A DNA stretch of 64,000 nucleotides from Amycolatopsis rubida (GTDB lineage Bacteria; Actinomycetota; Actinomycetes; Mycobacteriales; Pseudonocardiaceae): contig NZ_FOWC01000001.1 of NCBI RefSeq assembly GCF_900115345.1, forward strand, positions 372,001-436,000, read 5' to 3'. Position 1 is the stretch's first letter. Each line of letters opens with the position of its first letter. Below the pieces are notes generated by a model that had not been told where the DNA came from, made no database searches, and saw only the letters and a program-made list of their open reading frames with translations. Both the position numbers and the translations under genes were made by a program. Below are positions 8,381-15,821 of this stretch, piece by piece.

Positions 8381-8890
8381 GTGACCACTCTTCGCCGCAC
8401 CCTCGCCGCCGCTGCCGTCTTCGCCGTGGCAGGTGGGACCGCCGCCCTCACCGCGACCTCCGCGAACGCGTCACCAGCAGAAACGCCGTTCTGCACGGAT
8501 GCCGACGTCACGGTCACCGCGACCCCGGCCAGCGACCACGCGTCCGGCCACCACGCCGACGTCCTGCACTACTCCGCGGCCACTCCGAACACGCACTGCA
8601 CGCTCAGCGGCGCTCCGTACAACACCGTCTTCTACGACAACGCCAACGCTCCGCTGGGCGTACCGACCACTTCGGACTCCAGCGAAGGCGCGCCGGACGT
8701 GCTCATCGACGCGACGCACACCGCCAGCTCGTACGTCATCATTCCGACCACCACCGAGCCTGGCCCGAACTCGGTCAAGGCACTGGAAATGCACCTGCCG
8801 TCCGACGCGTCGCGCACGCCGATCGGCGTTTACTGGCCGGGCAACGACCTGACCACGTCCGCGCACTTCAGCGTGATCACGCAGGACTGA
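8381..8890 (+). CDS. Secreted DUF4232-family protein
   Basis: A 169-residue exported protein. It has a GTG start with AGGAGG closely upstream. The N-terminus MTTLRRTLAAAAVFAVAGG... ending near ATSANASPA is a Sec signal peptide. The mature part resembles DUF4232: two cysteines (FCTDADV and HCTLSGAPY), the latter in the typical NTHCTLSGAPYNTVFYD context, and a beta-rich remainder ending DLTTSAHFSVI. Function of the family is unknown; it is common among extracellular actinobacterial proteins. The 3' end overlaps the end of the convergent WYL gene. Confidence 0.8.
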   Translation: MTTLRRTLAAAAVFAVAGGTAALTATSANASPAETPFCTDADVTVTATPASDHASGHHADVLHYSAATPNTHCTLSGAPYNTVFYDNANAPLGVPTTSDSSEGAPDVLIDATHTASSYVIIPTTTEPGPNSVKALEMHLPSDASRTPIGVYWPGNDLTTSAHFSVITQD

Positions 8891-9765
8891 CCGCACGCAA
8901 CGCCCGGCCGCCGAGTTCGCGCAGGTGCTCCGCCAGCTCCGGCGGTGCGTGCACCTCGAACTCGCGGCCGAGGCTGGTCAGCCGGAACGCCAGCCACTCC
9001 AGGGTGTAGGCCGGGCTGACGACGCGGCAGGTGCGGTCGTCCACCGCGGCCACTTCGCTTGCCGCGCCCCAAATCCGCGCCACCTCGTCCGCCGGCGCGT
9101 GCACGGTGACCACCGCGCGATGCGTCGGGCGGGAGGTGTGCAGCTTCTTGGTCACATACTCCGCCGGATCCTCGGCAGGCAGGTCTCTCGCGGTGAACCG
9201 GGTCCCGATGGCCTGCGGTTTCTCGATGCGATCGACGCGGAAGACCCGCCAGTCGTCGCGGTCGCTCTCGAACGCCAGCAGATACCAGCGACGGCCGGAC
9301 GACACCAGATGATGCGGCTCGACGAGCCTTTTCGTCGCTTTGCCGTCGTTGGCGAGATAGCCGAACCGCAGCCGCTCGCGGTCGGCGATCGCCGTGGCCA
9401 GAACCGTGAGCGCTTCCGGGTCCACCCGCGGCCCGTCGCACTGCTCACCACTCTCACCCGACCGCCGCAACCGGGACGGCAAGACCCGCTCCAGCTTCGT
9501 GAGCGCCCGCACCGACGCCTCGTCGATCCCGGTCACCGCGTGCCCAGACGCCATCCGCAACCCGACCGCTTCCTCGTCATCCAGCAGCATCGCACTGCCC
9601 GCGACCAGGCGATATCCGCCTTCCGCACCCATCGCCGCCTCGACCGGATACCCCAGCTCCCCGCTCGATGTCGCGACGAACCGTGCGGCCTTCGACGCCC
9701 AGCCGCTCCGCCAGCTCACTGCCCGGCCACTGCCTCGGCGACCGCAACAACCGCGCCGCACTCAT
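8877..9765 (-). pseudogene. YafY-like HTH/WYL-domain regulator, frameshifted
   Basis: The C-terminal ~250 residues are a good WYL regulator (GYPVEAAMGAEGGYRLVAG, then the WYL domain FGYLANDGKATKRLVEPHHL and RWYLLAFESDRDDWRVFRVD). The HTH half, MSAARLLRSPRQWPGSELAE...GRTVRRDIER from ATG 9765, is in a different frame. At the junction the minus strand reads ATCGAGCGGGGAGCTGGGG. Family members have DIERLRELGYPV, so a 5-nt deletion between short CGG repeats would explain the shift. Small in-frame gaps relative to the family (after MSAARLLR, after GSAM) also suggest decay. Ligand-responsive DNA binding is probably lost. Confidence 0.75.
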
Positions 9766-9776
9766 GATCTAGGACC

Positions 9777-10726
9777 ATATCTGACCTGAACATTCGCCCG
9801 TTCCGCATCGATATCTCCGACGCCGCCCTCGCCGACCTGCACGCCCGGCTCACCCAGACCCGCTGGCCGTCCCCGTTGCCCGGCGACGGCTGGGACCGCG
9901 GTGCCCCACGAGACCAGGTGGAACGAATTCCCCCAGTTCCACACCGAGATCAACGGCGTCGACCTGCACTTCCTGCACGTGGCGTCCGCCACGCCTGTGT
10001 TGCTGACGCACGGCTGGCCGAACTCCTTCGTCGAGTTCGCGGACCTGATCGAGCACCTGCCGGCCTTCCACGTCGTCGCGCCTTCCCTTGCCCGGCTTCA
10101 GCTTCTTCTCCGCCCCCGGCCCAGGCTGGGACGTCGTCCGGGTGGCCCGCGCATGGGCCGAATTGATGCGCATACGTCGCCCCCCGAAGTCGCACGGGTC
10201 GGGCCGGTTCTGGGCGTCTACACCACCGCTGGCCTGGGAATTCCTACTGAAGCCGACCTGGACTCTTCGGAGCGCGCGGCGTTCACCGAGACGATGTCGC
10301 AGGACTGGATGAACGGCGTCGACCACCACGCCCTGCTGCGCACCGCGCCGCAAACGTTCGCTTACGGAACGACTCCGCCGTGGCCGCATTGGCGTGGATG
10401 GCGCAGAAGTTCCAGGAGTTCAACGCTGGTGGGAGTGGGCTGGACGCGTTCCTGACGAACCTGAGCGAGTAAGTGCCGGGTTCGCCTGGCCGCGGGAACA
10501 GAAGGACGCGCCGACCGGGGCGTACAGCCGGGTGCCGGGCATCCGTCGGCTGGCCGAGCGGGAGTCGGAGTTCGTACACTGGCCTGTCGACAATCCGGCT
10601 GGACACCACTTCATCGCAATGGACCAGCCGGAGACGTATGCGGCGGACCTGGCGAGGTTCGTGACCCGAGTCCGATCGACACGGATGACGCCAGGCCCCG
10701 GCGAAGGGCTGGGGGCTGCCCGCTAG
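9777..10726 (+). pseudogene. Epoxide hydrolase remnant (EHN/alpha-beta hydrolase)
   Basis: Recognisable pieces of an epoxide hydrolase are spread over three frames: SDLNIRPFRIDISDAALADL... and RWPSPLPGDGWDRG, then NEFPQFHTEINGVDLHFLHV and LLTHGWPNSFVEFADLI, then SFFSAPGPGWDVVRVARAWAEL, and finally GHHFIAMDQPETYAADLARF. The expected ATG position reads ATA. The piece with the nucleophile Asp and much of the cap domain is missing, so this is not just a sequencing slip. Adjacent to the broken WYL regulator, it marks a decaying region up to the tRNA remnant. No active product is expected. Confidence 0.8.
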
Positions 10727-10729
10727 ACT
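10724..10729 (+). promoter_or_regulatory. -10 box of the tRNA-Lys remnant
   Basis: TAGACT ends 8 nt before the first base of the tRNA-like sequence (10738). No convincing -35 is seen. It suggests that the 5' half sits at its native promoter rather than being a displaced copy. Confidence 0.4.
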
Positions 10730-10737
10730 AAGCGCGC

Positions 10738-10778
10738 GGGCCGTTAGCTCAATTGGTAGAGCTGCGGACTTTTAATCC
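10738..10778 (+). tRNA. Truncated tRNA-Lys(TTT), 5' half only
   Basis: The 41 bases match a tRNA-Lys from the acceptor 5' strand (GGGCCGT) through the D-arm (AGCTC...GAGCT) and the anticodon stem-loop GCGGA-CTTTTAA-TCC. Downstream, TCCCTGGGTTTACAGTG cannot complete the anticodon stem beyond three pairs, and no T-arm or acceptor 3' strand follows. The break is therefore in the 3' strand of the anticodon stem. Tyrosine integrases often use anticodon-loop att sites, so this may be an attachment junction. I found no matching 3' half elsewhere in the window. Not expected to be functional. Confidence 0.75.
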
Positions 10779-11161
10779 CTGGGTTTACAGTGTCAACGAG
10801 TGTCACATAATGCCGCCCGGGGCTGGTCTGTGCAGGTCAGACGGCATTTTTCGCGGGCGTTGGTGTCGGACAGTGTCGCGGCGTATCGGGTGCTCTGTGA
10901 GCAACGGAGCCCAATCGGAGACCCACATTGGCCGGGTTGTCCGCAGTCCACCGCCCAGGAATAGTCCCCGTTGGGTCGCAAAGTCGTGCATATCCGCCTC
11001 AGCTCGCCTCATTTTGCCTCCCAGCGGTGGCCACGCTCCTAGGGATCTCATGAACGAGATCAGCGCTGGACCCGATACGACGTCATACCGCATCCCCGGT
11101 GGACTAGACGAGGACAGTGGCCCCGAGCAGCAGCACGACGTCGACGGCACGAGCCCGGCCG
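10779..11161. other. Non-coding stretch after the tRNA break
   Basis: No convincing gene on either strand. It begins with two AGTGTCA direct repeats (10789-10795 and 10799-10805, 10 bp apart) and a third near-copy AGTGTCG at 10872-10878. A hairpin with a T-run follows (10809-10851). Such repeats beside a tRNA break could be integrase or excisionase binding sites; this is inference. Confidence 0.4.
10809..10851 (+). terminator. Intrinsic terminator-like hairpin
   Basis: AATGCCG (10809-10815) pairs with CGGCATT (10842-10848), followed by a T-run to 10851. The 26-nt loop is long. It could be the former terminator of the tRNA transcript or an element-end feature. Confidence 0.5.
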
Positions 11162-11461
11162 TCATGGCTGCGCTTGTTCGGCGCGCTTGACCCGCAACTC
11201 TTCCTGCCGGTCATCCCAGAGGCGTTTGCGTCGTTCGCGTTCGTCGGCCATGGCCCTGTCGCGCGGACCAGGCACAAGTTCGGCGACGTAGTCCTCCACA
11301 GGACGGTGAGTGCGCTGGAGGTACCAGTCGCGTTCGGCTTCGGTGGCCGCCCAGTCCGGTTGCGGGTTGGTCGTGCCGAGCATCGGGATGAGGATGTCGT
11401 CGCGCAACGCGATCCGCCATAACCATTCCGCAGTGTCGCCGTCCAGCAGCCAGTCGCTCAT
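11162..11461 (-). CDS. Small hypothetical protein, leaderless
   Basis: A 99-residue hydrophilic protein starting MSDWLLDGDTAEWLWRIALR, with charged helices at the C-terminus (ADERERRKRLWDDRQEELRV). No known domain, signal or TM. There is no Shine-Dalgarno site before ATG 11461. Instead a TTGCCC-N17-TACAAT promoter ends 7 nt upstream, consistent with a leaderless transcript. Function unknown. Confidence 0.6.
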   Translation of the reverse strand: MSDWLLDGDTAEWLWRIALRDDILIPMLGTTNPQPDWAATEAERDWYLQRTHRPVEDYVAELVPGPRDRAMADERERRKRLWDDRQEELRVKRAEQAQP

Positions 11462-11468
11462 GTGTTCG

Positions 11469-11497
11469 ATTGTAGGTAGCGTGACAGACCAGGGCAA
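11469..11497 (-). promoter_or_regulatory. Sigma70-like promoter for a leaderless gene
   Basis: On the minus strand, TTGCCC (11497-11492), a 17-bp spacer and TACAAT (11474-11469) precede ATG 11461 by 7 nt, placing the predicted transcription start at or next to the start codon. Confidence 0.55.
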
Positions 11498-11525
11498 TGA
11501 CGACCGACGGCAGCTGTACCGAACC

Positions 11526-11738
11526 TCACCGAGCGCGCAGCATGACGGGGTCCGGCCCGGGCGGGCCGCCTGGTGGTGCCTCGACTCGACAATTCAGCTG
11601 GCGCAGCGCATCGGCGGCAGCCTCAGACGCGTCACGAACAGCTGCGCACGCTTGGAGGGGTCGCCCGTTTTCCCGTCCGGCGCGAATCGCGTCAAGCCAC
11701 GCCGGTCGCTTGTCGAAGTTGAACTCCTTGATCAGCAT
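11526..11738 (-). CDS. Possible small protein
   Basis: A 70-codon frame starting MLIKEFNFDKRPAWLDAIRAG with plausible protein-like composition for its first 50 residues and a Pro/Gly-rich tail. No clear Shine-Dalgarno site, domain or homologue recognised. It could be a remnant of a larger gene. Confidence 0.3.
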   Translation of the reverse strand: MLIKEFNFDKRPAWLDAIRAGRENGRPLQACAAVRDASEAAADALRQLNCRVEAPPGGPPGPDPVMLRAR

Positions 11739-11778
11739 TCCAAGAAATCCGCGGTGAGGTTCATGCGTGAATTCACTG

Positions 11779-12954
11779 CTAAGCCACTGTCGATGCCGCC
11801 TGGCCCCTGGCCACCACTAGCTGGAGCTCCCCCAGGTTGGCCAAGTCTGCGAGCGGATCGCCGGTTGTCACCAACAGATCCGCCGACAGGCCTGGGGCCA
11901 GCTTCCCGGTCGTGCCGCTAAGGCCCAGCGCTGCCGCGCTCCTCGTTGTGGCCATCTCGACGATGGTCGCGCGGTCGAAGCCCAGGTGCTCGTACAGCTG
12001 AAGGGCGCCGGCGTAGTCGTCGAACTCTGAGTTCCGCACGCCGGCGTCGGTGCCCGGAATCATCCGGATACCGTGCTCGGCCATCCACCCGAACCGGCTG
12101 ACCACCGATTCGGCGCGGGCGGGCCCGAGGCGCTCGATGAAGCCGCGCCAGTCCGAGGGCCAGGCGACGCAGGCGAAGATTCCGCGTTCGGCGATCTTCG
12201 CAGCGACGTCGTCGCGCAAGTCGTAACCGCCTCCGCCGTTGCGGAGCCAGGTGCAATGCTCGATGGTCGACACGCCGGCGTCGGCGGCTGCTGCGATCGC
12301 GTCCGTGCCGTGCGCGTGCGCCGCGACCGACAGTCCGGCCTTCTCCGCTTCGTCAACGATGGCGGCCAACTCCGCGGCGGTGAATTGGTTGTCCCACATC
12401 GACGGCGAGTTCGGGGTGATCTGGCCTCCGGACGCCATCACCTTGATGACGTCCGCGCCCAGTTCGGCGTTCTTGCGCACTCGCGCCCGCAGCTCGGCTT
12501 CGCCGCTGGCGGTGCCGCCGAGGAACCAGCAGTGCCCGTCCGGAACGGTGATCGGCGGACCGGACGCGACAATTCGCAGCCCCTGCGCGTGCCGGTCCCG
12601 GAACTGGATGGCGAGGCCGTCGCGGTCACCGAGGTCGCGGGCCGTCGTGACGCCGGAACGCAGGAGCCGTTCGGCCCGCTGCGCCATCGCGGCGTGGGTC
12701 GCGTCGGCGGCTGCTCGAGCCGGATCGTCGCCGGCATCGAATACGAGGTGGACGTGGCAGTTGATCAAGCCGGGCAGGATGGTCCCGCCGGGAAAGTCAT
12801 GTCGTTCGGCGGTGGGTGAAGCGAGGCGTTCGACGGGCGTGCGCTGCCCGACGGCAAGGATCGTCCCGTCTTGGCAAAGCACGGCGCCGTCGGCGATGCG
12901 TTGGCCGGCAGGGCCGGGGAGAACCTGGTCCGCGGCGAGAAGCTGCTGGAGCAC
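11779..12954 (-). CDS. Metal-dependent amidohydrolase
   Basis: A 391-residue amidohydrolase of the imidazolonepropionase/Xaa-Pro dipeptidase-like branch. The metal ligands are all visible: HVH at residues 67-69, a carboxylated-lysine candidate K171 in VIKVMASGG, H212/H214 in AHAHG, H232 in EHCTW and D302 in GTDAG. The composite beta-domain flanks the barrel (DGTILAVGQRT at the start, GKLAPGLSADLLV at the end). Cytosolic hydrolysis of a cyclic amide or peptide-like substrate is expected; the substrate is unknown. It is the last gene of a five-gene minus-strand operon, 17 nt after the F420-type reductase. Confidence 0.88.
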   Translation of the reverse strand: MLQQLLAADQVLPGPAGQRIADGAVLCQDGTILAVGQRTPVERLASPTAERHDFPGGTILPGLINCHVHLVFDAGDDPARAAADATHAAMAQRAERLLRSGVTTARDLGDRDGLAIQFRDRHAQGLRIVASGPPITVPDGHCWFLGGTASGEAELRARVRKNAELGADVIKVMASGGQITPNSPSMWDNQFTAAELAAIVDEAEKAGLSVAAHAHGTDAIAAAADAGVSTIEHCTWLRNGGGGYDLRDDVAAKIAERGIFACVAWPSDWRGFIERLGPARAESVVSRFGWMAEHGIRMIPGTDAGVRNSEFDDYAGALQLYEHLGFDRATIVEMATTRSAAALGLSGTTGKLAPGLSADLLVTTGDPLADLANLGELQLVVARGQAASTVA

Positions 12955-12971
12955 AGACAGGGACCTTTCAG

Positions 12972-13418
12972 TCAGGCTGGAACGCGCAGCCGGAACACGG
13001 CGACGTGCCGCATGAAGGGCAGCACCTGTTCCGTCGGCGCATCACCGGTGAACGGCCATTCATCGGAGACTCGCGGAAGCAGGCCCAAGTAGCCGGCGAC
13101 CGCCGCGGCGCCGTCGGCGTCTTCCACGAGAAGAGCGTCGCGAAGCCCGTGTTCGTCGGGCTCGACCGTGCACTGACCGGCCGCCAGAAGGTTGCGGACC
13201 CAGTCGCGGCGGCGATCGGGCGAACAGACGTACTGGACGCCGTCGAGCTGCATGAGTGCAATCGGGACGGCGCGAGGCTCGCCGCTGGTGCGACCCGCGA
13301 CCGTCATCACGCGCAGTGCGTAGCGGCCCTCGCGATGCGGCTGCGGCTCCTGCGAGCGGATGCGCTCGAGCACCTGCCGGTTCCGGTCACGGACCTCGGC
13401 CTTCGACGCTGCGGTCAC
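12972..13418 (-). CDS. F420-type nitroreductase/deazaflavin-dependent protein (DUF385)
   Basis: A 148-residue split-barrel protein of the Ddn/FDOR family. The segments MTVAGRTSGEPRAVPIALM, GVQYVCSP and DWVRNLLAAGQCTVEP match the family's F420-binding core. It has a GTG start at 13418 with AAGGAG upstream, overlapping the stop of the membrane-protein gene by 4 bp. F420-dependent reduction of a small organic substrate is the family role; the physiological substrate is unknown. Tight coupling to a DUF6545 membrane protein and an ImmA protease is unusual and suggests an output enzyme of a regulated module. Confidence 0.82.
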   Translation of the reverse strand: MTAASKAEVRDRNRQVLERIRSQEPQPHREGRYALRVMTVAGRTSGEPRAVPIALMQLDGVQYVCSPDRRRDWVRNLLAAGQCTVEPDEHGLRDALLVEDADGAAAVAGYLGLLPRVSDEWPFTGDAPTEQVLPFMRHVAVFRLRVPA

Positions 13419-14539
13419 GAGACTCCTTCCCGGGCGAGAGCCCGCGAGAGGCGGATGAGCTGCCGGACATCGGAGTTGATGCCCGAGTCTTCGGGAGCCG
13501 CGACAAGGACGCCTGTCCGGCTGGTCGGCGTCCGGCCGCTCGCCTGACGCTGAAGTGCCTGGCGGAACGGTCCGAGCTGCTGTTCGGCTGGCCGACCGGC
13601 ATCGAAACCTGCGTCGACGAGCTGCGGGCTGAGCTGAAGGAGACCGTCCCGAATCTCGATCACGCGCCGCCAATAGCGGTGGCCGACGCGGAAGGGGATC
13701 AGCGTGTCCAGCCAGGATCGGGACGGGGCGTGGTCAAGGGTATCGGCCGGGAACACCGCGTGCAGCGCCCGCCACAACGGCCAAAGCTCGGCGTAAGCGC
13801 GTCGACGGCGAAGCCACGTCCTCAGCGCGGCGAACCGAGCCGCGAGACCGACCGAAAGCACGCCGACAAGGAATACGAAGGTGCAGATCGGGACCAAGCG
13901 GGTGGTCACCTGCATGACCGAAGCACCGTACCCCGGCTGGCCGGCCCAGCGGATGATCGTGACGGCCGTGCGAAGGCCGGTCGTGATGGCTGTGGCGACG
14001 AGCGCGACGGTCAGGACGTGAAGCCCGAAGCGGGCGCGGCGACTGGACTCGGCGGCGTATCGCAGAGCCCATCGCGCCGCCTGCGCGGCGGCATAGAGCA
14101 TGTAGCCGCCGCCGATGATGTAGAAAGGCGCCACACCGGGAGCGCTCATGTCGTTCGGCAGATGCCCTGTCAGCGGGTATGCGCTGTCGCGCGCTCCGGG
14201 CGGGAGCGCGAGGATCGCGGCGGTCATTGCCAAGCAGACGCCGAGAAGGATCCCGGTCTCGATGCGGACCCGGCGCCACGAACCGCCCGCCGAGAGCAAG
14301 AAGAAGAGCAGAAGCGCATAACGCGAAATGTTCAGCGCAACGTTGGTCAGCAACTTCACAGTGCTTGACGGCGGCAACTCACCGAATACTGTCCGAACGA
14401 AAGCGACGAAGGTGGACGCGCCGAGCAACTGGCAAGCGATGGCCACCACCACAGCCCACAACGCAGGATCCCGCGGCGATCGGGCCAATCGGTAAACGAA
14501 CCATGCCAACACGAGCAGCAGAAAGTTCGTGAGGTTCAT
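13415..14539 (-). CDS. DUF6545/MAB_1171c-type membrane protein
   Basis: A 374-residue membrane protein. About seven hydrophobic segments occupy residues 1-240 (starting NLTNFLLLVLAWFVYRL) and a cytosolic C-terminal region of about 130 residues follows, including PLWRALHAVFP and FRVGHRYWRRVIEIRDGLL. This arrangement matches actinobacterial proteins annotated as DUF6545 or MAB_1171c putative transporters, which commonly neighbour XRE regulators and ImmA/IrrE peptidases. It overlaps both neighbours by 4 bp. No transport substrate is known and sensing or signalling is equally possible. Confidence 0.78.
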   Translation of the reverse strand: MNLTNFLLLVLAWFVYRLARSPRDPALWAVVVAIACQLLGASTFVAFVRTVFGELPPSSTVKLLTNVALNISRYALLLFFLLSAGGSWRRVRIETGILLGVCLAMTAAILALPPGARDSAYPLTGHLPNDMSAPGVAPFYIIGGGYMLYAAAQAARWALRYAAESSRRARFGLHVLTVALVATAITTGLRTAVTIIRWAGQPGYGASVMQVTTRLVPICTFVFLVGVLSVGLAARFAALRTWLRRRRAYAELWPLWRALHAVFPADTLDHAPSRSWLDTLIPFRVGHRYWRRVIEIRDGLLQLSPQLVDAGFDAGRPAEQQLGPFRQALQRQASGRTPTSRTGVLVAAPEDSGINSDVRQLIRLSRALAREGVS

Positions 14540-15087
14540 AGGACGTCCACCGGATCGCCGAGAGAGGTCTGGGCCCGGCGGGCTCGCGGAGACCGCCCCG
14601 GCAGGATGATCTCCTGCGCTTTGGTGGTCGCCTCCAAGAGCACTGTCGCGAGCGCTTCAGCCTCCCGCTCATGCTCGTCGGCGTAGGACGTGCGCCGCCG
14701 CAAAGCTGTCCGGATGGCCTCAGGAGGAATGTCGGGCAGCAGCAGACGCCACATATCGTCGTCGCCCTCGTCCGAGGGGTGATCGGCCAGGAGGTGACCG
14801 AGTTCGTGGGCGATGATGTGTTCCTGATGGAATCGCGTGGTGCCGGTGGCCTGATACAGGATGACGTCGGCGGCGGCCATCTTGATCCACAGGCCGAACG
14901 GGCCAGGCACGTCCATCGGAGCAGCCAACAACCGGATCGGTTTGCCGCGGCGCTCGCCGAATCGGGCACAGATTTCGGCCATTGGCCTCGGTCCTTCTAC
15001 GCCAGCAGCGCGCAGTTCGGACCGCAGCCGACGACGCAGGCCGACGATTCGCCGGCTGCGGCGCATACGTTGAATCAGGCTCCTCAC
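14536..15087 (-). CDS. ImmA/IrrE-family metallopeptidase
   Basis: A 183-residue protein with the zincin motif HELGH at residues 94-98 (EHIIAHELGHLLADHP) and a downstream helix with EHEREAEALA supplying a likely third ligand. The N-terminal region is basic. Such peptidases cleave or destabilise a partner XRE repressor, as in ImmA-ImmR of ICEBs1. The XRE gene directly upstream is the obvious candidate partner. The stop overlaps the DUF6545 start. Confidence 0.88.
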   Translation of the reverse strand: MRSLIQRMRRSRRIVGLRRRLRSELRAAGVEGPRPMAEICARFGERRGKPIRLLAAPMDVPGPFGLWIKMAAADVILYQATGTTRFHQEHIIAHELGHLLADHPSDEGDDDMWRLLLPDIPPEAIRTALRRRTSYADEHEREAEALATVLLEATTKAQEIILPGRSPRARRAQTSLGDPVDVL

Positions 15088-15168
15088 GACGGTCCTCCCA
15101 GCCCGTGTTGATCACCTCTGGCCCATCCTCGCAGATCAGAGGCCGCTGACGACCTGATCGCCGACCAG

Positions 15169-15591
15169 TCACCCAGACGTGCTGTTGTCCGCCCGGCTTG
15201 CCTGGAAGTCGATAAAGTCCAGGACACTTGCCAAAACTTCCGGGGATAGCGCGCTCGCCCGATATGCGATGTCACGGACTCCTTGCTGAGACAGTCGCTC
15301 GAGAAGGGCGTACTGGCCCTGGATCTCGCGAGCCCGCTCACCCGTGCCGAAGTACTCCAGATCGACTCTGAAGTAAGCCGCGACCTCTTGGGCGAGGCGC
15401 AGCTTCGGTTCGTTGGCCCCCTTGATCAGGTTGTACAGCTGGCTCTTCGAAATGCCGATTTCCTCGGCGACCTCAGGCACCGTGTACGGGCGGCCATCGT
15501 CGTGCTTCTTGAGGAGAATCAGCCGCTCAAGAAGTCTGCCGAACGATTCAGGCGGCTGAGGCTGCGGACTTCCAGGCTCGGACACCGTCAC
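15169..15591 (-). CDS. XRE-family regulator, first gene of the ImmA operon
   Basis: A 140-residue protein. A helix-turn-helix occupies about residues 30-70 (YTVPEVAEEIGISKSQLYNL, then EPKLRLAQEVAAYFRVD), followed by a helical C-terminal region. Family precedent makes it a repressor controlled by the adjacent ImmA-like protease. The intergenic region upstream holds two TCCA-N6-TGGA dyads, one only 18 bp from this start codon, which are good candidate autoregulatory operators. Confidence 0.85.
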   Translation of the reverse strand: MTVSEPGSPQPQPPESFGRLLERLILLKKHDDGRPYTVPEVAEEIGISKSQLYNLIKGANEPKLRLAQEVAAYFRVDLEYFGTGERAREIQGQYALLERLSQQGVRDIAYRASALSPEVLASVLDFIDFQASRADNSTSG

Positions 15592-15609
15592 CCCCTCCGG
15601 ACCCAGTAT

Positions 15610-15623
15610 TCCAACTTTCTGGA
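15610..15623. promoter_or_regulatory. Dyad operator TCCA-N6-TGGA, site 1
   Basis: TCCAACTTTCTGGA is a symmetric dyad. Together with its 3-bp flanks it recurs at site 2 with few changes (ATTCCAAcTTtCTGGAC against ATTCCAATTTACTGGAC). It lies just upstream of the XRE start codon, consistent with autorepression. Confidence 0.6.
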
Positions 15624-15650
15624 CTTCCGATCGCTCTGCGTCGTCAGTAT

Positions 15651-15679
15651 TTGACTCTGAGTTCGACTTCTCTTACTGT
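15651..15679 (+). promoter_or_regulatory. Sigma70-like promoter for the STAND regulator
   Basis: TTGACT (15651-15656), an exact 17-bp spacer and TACTGT (15674-15679). Operator site 2 begins 14 bp downstream of the -10, covering the expected transcription start or early transcript, so repression by the divergent XRE protein is plausible. Confidence 0.65.
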
Positions 15680-15692
15680 GGACGTTGATCAT

Positions 15693-15706
15693 TCCAATTT
15701 ACTGGA
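15693..15706. promoter_or_regulatory. Dyad operator TCCA-N6-TGGA, site 2
   Basis: TCCAATTTACTGGA repeats the dyad of site 1, with an 83-bp centre-to-centre distance. It sits immediately downstream of the -10 box of the STAND regulator promoter. Confidence 0.6.
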
Positions 15707-15821
15707 CGTCGAGCAGGGCGGAAACCGTCCGATCGAGTGACTGCTGCTCGTCCGGTCGCGACCCCGGTCCCCGCCCACGCTGACGCGTCAACCGGCGCGT
15801 CTCGACGCGCGGGGAGGCGCG

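Noticed and set aside
10738..10815. Functional tRNA-Lys
   Set aside because: The T-arm, acceptor 3' strand and most of the anticodon-stem 3' strand are missing.
10753..11190. Plus-strand frame of 145 codons after the tRNA break
   Set aside because: Begins inside the tRNA remnant, has no Shine-Dalgarno site and no protein-like features.
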